Assembly: GCF_049446075.1 (NCBI RefSeq)
Contig: NZ_JBMSEB010000001.1
Span: 62,001 to 126,000 of the forward strand
DNA from: Humibacter sp049446075
GTDB taxonomy: Bacteria > Actinomycetota > Actinomycetes > Actinomycetales > Microbacteriaceae
Direction: 5' to 3'
Length of the DNA stretch: 64,000 nt
Part shown: piece by piece, positions 59,762 through 64,000 of the stretch
Layout of the letters: each line of letters starts with the position of its first letter
Numbering within the stretch: the first letter of the stretch is position 1
The notes under the pieces: model-generated
The model's input: the letters and a program-made list of their open reading frames with translations, nothing else
The model's database searches: none
What the model was told of the DNA's origin: nothing
Translations under genes and position numbers: made by a program

Positions 59762-60925
59762 GTGAGCGCAAACCAGAACTACCTCGCCGTGATCAAGGTC
59801 GTCGGCATCGGCGGTGGCGGCGTCAACGCCGTGAACCGCATGATCGAGCTCGGCCTGCGTGGCGTCGAGTTCATCGCCATCAATACCGACGCGCAGGCGC
59901 TGCTCATGAGCGACGCTGACGTGAAGCTCGACGTGGGTCGCGAGATCACTCGTGGGCTCGGGGCCGGCGCAGACCCCGAGGTCGGCAGGAGAGCGGCCGA
60001 AGACCACGCCGAGGAGATCGAAGAGGCCCTCACCGGCGCCGACATGGTCTTCGTCACCGCGGGTGAAGGCGGCGGCACGGGCACCGGCGGTGCACCCGTC
60101 GTGGCAAGGATCGCCAAGTCGATCGGAGCACTCACCATCGGTGTGGTGACCAAGCCGTTCGGCTTCGAGGGCAAGCGCAGGGCCGATCAGGCGGAGTCTG
60201 GCGTCGCGCGCCTGAAAGAAGAGGTCGACACCCTCATCGTGGTGCCCAACGACCGGCTGCTGGAGATCAGCGACCGCGGCATCAGCATGCTCGAGGCCTT
60301 CGCAACCGCCGACCAGGTGCTTCTCGCCGGTGTTCAGGGCATCACCGACCTCATCACGACCCCCGGTCTCATCAACCTCGACTTCGCCGACGTCAAGTCG
60401 GTCATGCACGGGGCCGGGTCCGCCCTCATGGGCATCGGCTCGTCCCGGGGCGCCGACAGAGCCATCAAGGCGGCCGAGCTCGCCGTCGCGTCACCGTTGC
60501 TCGAGGCGAGCATCGAGGGCGCGCGAGGCGTGCTGCTGTCCATTCAGGGCGGTTCGAACCTCGGAATCTTCGAGATCAACGACGCGGCTCGCCTCGTGCA
60601 GGAGGCCGTGCACCCGGAGGCGAACATCATCTTCGGTGCGGTCATCGACGACACCCTCGGCGACGAGGTGCGCGTCACGGTCATCGCTGCGGGATTCGAT
60701 GGCGGCGAGCCCCAGGCGCAGAAGGCCGACGTGCGCCGTGCCACGTTCGTGTCGTCGACCTCGGCCACGGGCGGCGAGCTCACGGACACGCAGGCGCTGG
60801 AGGAGGAAGACATCCCCACTCAGGGCACCTGGTCGGATGCCGACTCCAAGCTCGTCGAGGCCGCGGTGAACGATCCGGCATTCGATGACGACGATGTGCT
60901 GGATGTGCCCGACTTCCTGAAGTGA
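59762..60925 (+). CDS. ftsZ: Cell division GTPase FtsZ
   Basis: This 387-residue tubulin homologue builds the Z ring. It has VVGIGGGGVNAVNRMIELGL, the tubulin signature GGGTGTGGAPVVA, and NDRLLEISDRG and GSALMGIGSSRGADRA motifs. An acidic linker leads to the C-terminal peptide DDDDVLDVPDFLK, which binds partners such as SepF and FtsW. The GTG at 59762 has GGAGGG upstream. The stop overlaps yggS by 4 bp. Confidence 0.97.
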   Translation: MSANQNYLAVIKVVGIGGGGVNAVNRMIELGLRGVEFIAINTDAQALLMSDADVKLDVGREITRGLGAGADPEVGRRAAEDHAEEIEEALTGADMVFVTAGEGGGTGTGGAPVVARIAKSIGALTIGVVTKPFGFEGKRRADQAESGVARLKEEVDTLIVVPNDRLLEISDRGISMLEAFATADQVLLAGVQGITDLITTPGLINLDFADVKSVMHGAGSALMGIGSSRGADRAIKAAELAVASPLLEASIEGARGVLLSIQGGSNLGIFEINDAARLVQEAVHPEANIIFGAVIDDTLGDEVRVTVIAAGFDGGEPQAQKADVRRATFVSSTSATGGELTDTQALEEEDIPTQGTWSDADSKLVEAAVNDPAFDDDDVLDVPDFLK

Positions 60926-61659
60926 CAGACGGGATCGACGGCGTCGGCCTGCCCCTCGCCCAGCGGCTGGCGCACGTGCAGCAGAACGTGTCGGATGCCG
61001 CGCGCGCGGCGGGCAGGGATCCTGCGGAGATCACGACCATCGTGGTGACCAAGTTCCAGCCGGCATCGCTCGTGCGGGAACTCGTGGAGTTGGGTGTGCG
61101 CGATGTGGGTGAGAACCGGGCGCAGGAGGCGGCGATGAAGGCATCCGAATTGGCCGGCGCGAGCGGACCGCAAGATGTGCTGCGCTGGCACTTCATCGGC
61201 CAGTTGCAGAGAAACAAGGCGAAGCTCGTGCGCAGCTTCGCAAGCTCGGTGCACTCCGTCGACCGTCCCGCGGCGGTCGAGGCCCTGAGTGCGGTGGAGG
61301 ACGGCTCCGACGAGGTTCGAGGGGACGGCGTGCTGGACTGCTTCATCCAGCTTGCCCTGAGTGACGAGCCGGGCAGGGGCGGCGTCGCGCCCGACGGGAT
61401 GCTCGCCCTCGCTGAGCGCGTGCTGGCAGAGCCTCGCCTGCGGCTACGCGGCGTCATGGCCGTCGCGCCGCTGGGGGAGGAGCCGCGACGTGCGTTCGCC
61501 CGGGTGCGCGAGGCATCCGATCTGCTGCGTTCGGTGGCGCCGGATGCGCGCGCGATCTCGGCCGGAATGTCCGGCGATTATGTCGAAGCGATCGCAGAAG
61601 GGGCGACACACCTTCGCATCGGCACGGCAATAACGGGAAAGCGGCCCGAGCGTGCTTAG
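60922..61659 (+). CDS. YggS/PLPBP-family pyridoxal phosphate protein
   Basis: This 245-residue PLP-binding TIM-barrel protein is involved in vitamin B6 and amino acid homeostasis. The cofactor Lys lies in TTIVVTKFQP, followed by DVGENRAQEA, WHFIGQLQRNKAK and MSGDYVEAIAEGATHLRIGT. The GTG overlaps the ftsZ stop. The yfiH/pgeF gene commonly found between ftsZ and yggS is absent. Its place before sepF is conserved in actinobacteria. Confidence 0.93.
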   Translation: MTDGIDGVGLPLAQRLAHVQQNVSDAARAAGRDPAEITTIVVTKFQPASLVRELVELGVRDVGENRAQEAAMKASELAGASGPQDVLRWHFIGQLQRNKAKLVRSFASSVHSVDRPAAVEALSAVEDGSDEVRGDGVLDCFIQLALSDEPGRGGVAPDGMLALAERVLAEPRLRLRGVMAVAPLGEEPRRAFARVREASDLLRSVAPDARAISAGMSGDYVEAIAEGATHLRIGTAITGKRPERA

Positions 61660-61725
61660 CCTGGCTTTGGAATGCGCCGGCGACCGGCCAGACCGCAAGA
61701 CCTCAAGCAGCACACGGAGGACCCA

Positions 61726-62199
61726 ATGGCTAACCCGCTCAAGAAGACGATGGCCTACCTCGGCCTCGTGGAAGACGAGCTCGAGTACGAAGAAGAACCG
61801 GTCGCCCCTGCGCATCCGGCACCTGTCGCGCCGGTCCAGCATGCTGCACCGGCCAAGGCGCCAGTCACGCCACTGCGCAAGCCGACCCCGGCCAGGAATG
61901 TGACGGTGCAAGAAGTGAATGAGATCCTGACAGTTCATCCCAGGCAGTACAGTGACGCGAAGATGATCGCGGAGTCCTTCCGCGACGGCATCCCGGTCAT
62001 CCTGAACCTGTCCCAGATGAGCGAATCCGAAGCCCAGCGCATGATCGACTTCTCCAGCGGTCTCACTCAGGGCCTTCGCGGAAAGATCGAGAAGGTGACG
62101 AGCAAGGTCTTCCTGCTCTCGCCCGAGCACGTCATGGTGTCTGGGCCGACGGCGAGCGTCGGCAGCGACGCTGAGGCGTCGTTCTTCGCCGGCGCCTGA
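61726..62199 (+). CDS. sepF: Z-ring anchor SepF
   Basis: This 157-residue protein tethers FtsZ to the membrane. It starts with a short amphipathic helix (MANPLKKTMAYLGLVEDE), then a Pro/Ala-rich linker, and the SepF core (YSDAKMIAESFRDGIPVILN, then FSSGLTQGLRGKIEKVTSKV). GGAGG precedes the ATG. In actinobacteria lacking FtsA and ZipA it is the main membrane anchor for FtsZ. Confidence 0.95.
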   Translation: MANPLKKTMAYLGLVEDELEYEEEPVAPAHPAPVAPVQHAAPAKAPVTPLRKPTPARNVTVQEVNEILTVHPRQYSDAKMIAESFRDGIPVILNLSQMSESEAQRMIDFSSGLTQGLRGKIEKVTSKVFLLSPEHVMVSGPTASVGSDAEASFFAGA

Positions 62200-62242
62200 C
62201 GCCTGGCGCTAAGGCACAGCTGACGTCACGCATACTTGATCT

Positions 62243-62542
62243 GTGCCCCTCGCCGTCTCGATCATCGCGACCGTCGCGTACTACGTGTTCCTGCTGTTCT
62301 TCGTGGTGCTCTGGGTGCGATTCGTACTCGACCTCGTGCGCACATTCGCGAGAAGCTGGCGGCCTCGGGGGGTCGGACTCGTGCTCGCCGAGGCGGCGTT
62401 CGCGGTCACGGATCCCCCTATCAAATTCTTCAGGCGGCTCCTGCCGCCACTGTCGTTGGGACCTGTCGCGCTCGACTTCGGTTGGACGTTGACGATGTTC
62501 GCGTGCATCATCGGCATGTACGTCGCGTCGTCCTTCGTCTGA
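62243..62542 (+). CDS. YggT-family membrane protein
   Basis: This 99-residue protein has two membrane helices (IIATVAYYVFLLFFVVLWVR and TLTMFACIIGMYVA), and the loop DPPIKFFRRLLPPL is typical of YggT. Its function is unknown, but it is conserved between sepF and divIVA. The GTG at 62243 follows CATACT (62231-62236) by 6 bases with no ribosome site, suggesting a leaderless mRNA. Confidence 0.88.
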   Translation: MPLAVSIIATVAYYVFLLFFVVLWVRFVLDLVRTFARSWRPRGVGLVLAEAAFAVTDPPIKFFRRLLPPLSLGPVALDFGWTLTMFACIIGMYVASSFV

Positions 62543-62645
62543 TGTCGCACGACGCGGCTCGACGATGGCAGGGTCCCAGCCGACTTTGCTAGCGTTAGCT
62601 GAACGTTATCCACTGTTCGAAATCAAGCTCTAAGGGTGGTAGGCC

Positions 62646-63326
62646 ATGGCGCTAACTCCGGAAGATGTCGTCAACAAGCGGTTCCAACCGACCAAATTCC
62701 GTGAGGGCTACGACCAGGACGAGGTCGACGACTTTCTCGACGAGGTCGTGGTCGAGCTCCGCCGCCTTGGCCAGGAGAACGACGAGCTGAAACAGCGTCT
62801 GGCGGCTTCCGAGTCCCGCATTGCGGAGCTGCAGCGCAACGGCTCGTCCGAACAGACTCAGGCGATCCCCGCGCCCGCAGTTGCTCAGGCCGCGCCTCAG
62901 CCTGTTTCGACCGTCGACGAGACAGAGAGCACGAACAACCTGCTCCAGCTCGCTCGTCGTCTGCACGAGGAGCACGTGCGGGAGGGCGTCGAGAAGCGCG
63001 ACGCGTTGATCGCAGAGGGCCACGCCACCGCCGCACGAGTGGTCGCGGAGGCCGAGGCCAAGCAGCGCGCGCAGATCACAGCCCTCGAGTCGGAGCGGTC
63101 CGGGATCGAGCGCCAGATCGAGGAGCTCCGCAACTTCGAGCGCGACTACCGCGCAAAGCTGAAGAGCTACATCGAGGGCCAGTTGCGCGACCTCGACAAC
63201 GCAGGAGTGGGTACGGGCGGCTTCAAGCCGGCAGGTGCCGCGGCAGCGTCCGGCCAGTTCGCCGCCGTCAGCTCTGGCGACGGCGATCGTCAGAACCCTC
63301 CGACGTTCCAGAGCTTTGGAGGCTGA
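62646..63326 (+). CDS. divIVA: Polar growth protein DivIVA (Wag31)
   Basis: This 226-residue coiled-coil protein marks cell poles and directs apical growth. The N-terminal membrane-binding domain is ALTPEDVVNKRFQPTKFREG, then YDQDEVDDFLDEVV. A Gln/Pro/Ala-rich linker and a long coiled coil (about residues 95-185) follow, with a Gly/Ala tail. In M. tuberculosis Wag31 it is a Ser/Thr kinase substrate at a Thr in the linker; Thr/Ser residues occur here too. The ATG follows AAGGGTGGTAGG. Confidence 0.96.
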   Translation: MALTPEDVVNKRFQPTKFREGYDQDEVDDFLDEVVVELRRLGQENDELKQRLAASESRIAELQRNGSSEQTQAIPAPAVAQAAPQPVSTVDETESTNNLLQLARRLHEEHVREGVEKRDALIAEGHATAARVVAEAEAKQRAQITALESERSGIERQIEELRNFERDYRAKLKSYIEGQLRDLDNAGVGTGGFKPAGAAAASGQFAAVSSGDGDRQNPPTFQSFGG

Positions 63327-64000
63327 GAACCCTAGGGGGGTCAGCGTCCGCGCGATCGTCCTACTCGTCGCGGTCGCACTCTTCGTACTCGTCGTCGACC
63401 AGCTCGCCAAATGGTGGGTGGTCACGACGCTCCCGTATCGTGTCCCTCGCGAGGTGGTCGGGAATCTGCTGATCTTCGAGTACGACCGCAACCCGGGTGC
63501 AGCGTTCTCCATAGGCACGGGCTCGACGTGGATCTTCTCCATCGTGGGCATCGCCGTGCTCGTGTTCGTGATCTGGTACGCAAGGCGCATCCGGTCGGTC
63601 GTGTGGGCCATCGTGTTCGGGCTTGTGCTCGGCGGTCTGCTTGGCAACCTCAGCGACCGTCTGTTCCGGCCGCCGTCCTTCGGAGTGGGGGAGGTCGTCG
63701 ACTTCCTGCGCATTCCACTGCTGCCCGCGATCTTCAACCTGGCGGACTCCGCGATCGTGGGGGCGATGATCCTCTTCCTGGTCCTCACGGTGCTGGGAAT
63801 CGGGCTCGACGGCAAACGGGCCGGCAACCGAGCGGATGCCGCTTCCGTAGATGCGGATGCATCTGAGCCGGCCCCAGATACGGCGCCCGCCGCCGACGAG
63901 CGCCCCGGCGACGATGAGGCCTCTGGGGATGCCTCATCGAGCGACGACGAACGCCGCAGGGATGCACCGGACGGTCGAGAGCGCGCGGAATCGCGAGCGG
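63316..64000 (+). CDS. lspA: Signal peptidase II (LspA), C-terminus cut off by window edge
   Basis: This prolipoprotein signal peptidase has at least 228 residues visible. Membrane helices include VRAIVLLVAVALFVLVVDQL, and the motifs DQLAKWW, NPGAAFS, GNLSDR (catalytic Asp114) and FNLADS (catalytic Asp144) are present. No ATG or GTG lies before the first helix. The best start is TTG at 63316, inside divIVA by 11 bp, without a clear ribosome site. After the last helix comes an unusually long acidic tail (Asp/Ala/Glu/Ser rich, over 55 residues) that continues past the window end. Confidence 0.9.
   Translation, partial: MEAENPRGVSVRAIVLLVAVALFVLVVDQLAKWWVVTTLPYRVPREVVGNLLIFEYDRNPGAAFSIGTGSTWIFSIVGIAVLVFVIWYARRIRSVVWAIVFGLVLGGLLGNLSDRLFRPPSFGVGEVVDFLRIPLLPAIFNLADSAIVGAMILFLVLTVLGIGLDGKRAGNRADAASVDADASEPAPDTAPAADERPGDDEASGDASSSDDERRRDAPDGRERAESRA

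Overview
The window is high-GC chromosomal DNA from an actinobacterium, most likely a member of the Microbacteriaceae. Supporting signs are the complete mraZ-to-divIVA wall and division cluster, a GarA/FtsR pair, a class II DAHP synthase beside a PASTA kinase, a small DUF7882-type protein typical of that family, many GTG starts with 4-bp ATGA/GTGA overlaps, and several start codons placed 6-8 nt after a -10 box (leaderless mRNAs). No prophage, insertion sequence, CRISPR array, rRNA or tRNA gene was seen.

Layout. 1-6.4 kb: the 5' part of a ClpC-type unfoldase (runs off the left edge), a very large secreted nuclease with an extra C-terminal domain, and a MerR regulator with thioredoxin. 6.4-13.5 kb: a divergent cluster for uptake and breakdown of a phosphonate, probably 2-aminoethylphosphonate-like. 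It has an ABC importer (ATPase, two permeases, lipoprotein), an FAD oxidoreductase, a GntR regulator and a phosphonatase-like HAD hydrolase; a VOC protein follows. 14-25 kb: a DNA-repair island holding a stand-alone LigD-type polymerase, a LigC-type ligase, an ECF sigma-ogt-alkA operon, full LigD, Ku and a small Rho-N-like protein, interrupted by an LLM oxidoreductase, a BrkB membrane protein and a hypothetical. 25-31 kb: a DUF7882 protein, a NUDIX protein with a NYN-like tail, a repeat protein, a DUF1295 membrane protein, then pgsA2-like, garA, ftsR and merR, repeats, and a ParA ATPase.

31-44.7 kb: pyruvate carboxylase, peptide deformylase, acyl-CoA synthetase, glucokinase, acyltransferase, class II DAHP synthase, a PASTA Ser/Thr kinase, a small DNA-binding protein, a polyprenyl synthase and a DUF3040 protein. 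This order matches the M. tuberculosis Rv2187-Rv2169 region. 44.9-64 kb: mraZ, rsmH, ftsL, ftsI, murE, murF, mraY, murD, ftsW, murG, murC, ftsQ, ftsZ, yggS, sepF, yggT, divIVA and lspA (runs off the right edge). It opens with a textbook triple MraZ operator.

How parts fit together. The dcw genes make lipid II and the division and polar-growth machinery. GarA and FtsR lie about 30 kb upstream, and an inverted repeat just before ftsZ is a candidate FtsR site. The repair island combines end joining with reversal and excision of alkylation damage. The most unusual items are an ~85-nt intergenic element with two hairpins whose arms covary between copies, a MurE whose DNPR specificity motif reads FHPR, the NUDIX-NYN fusion, and the phosphonate cluster.
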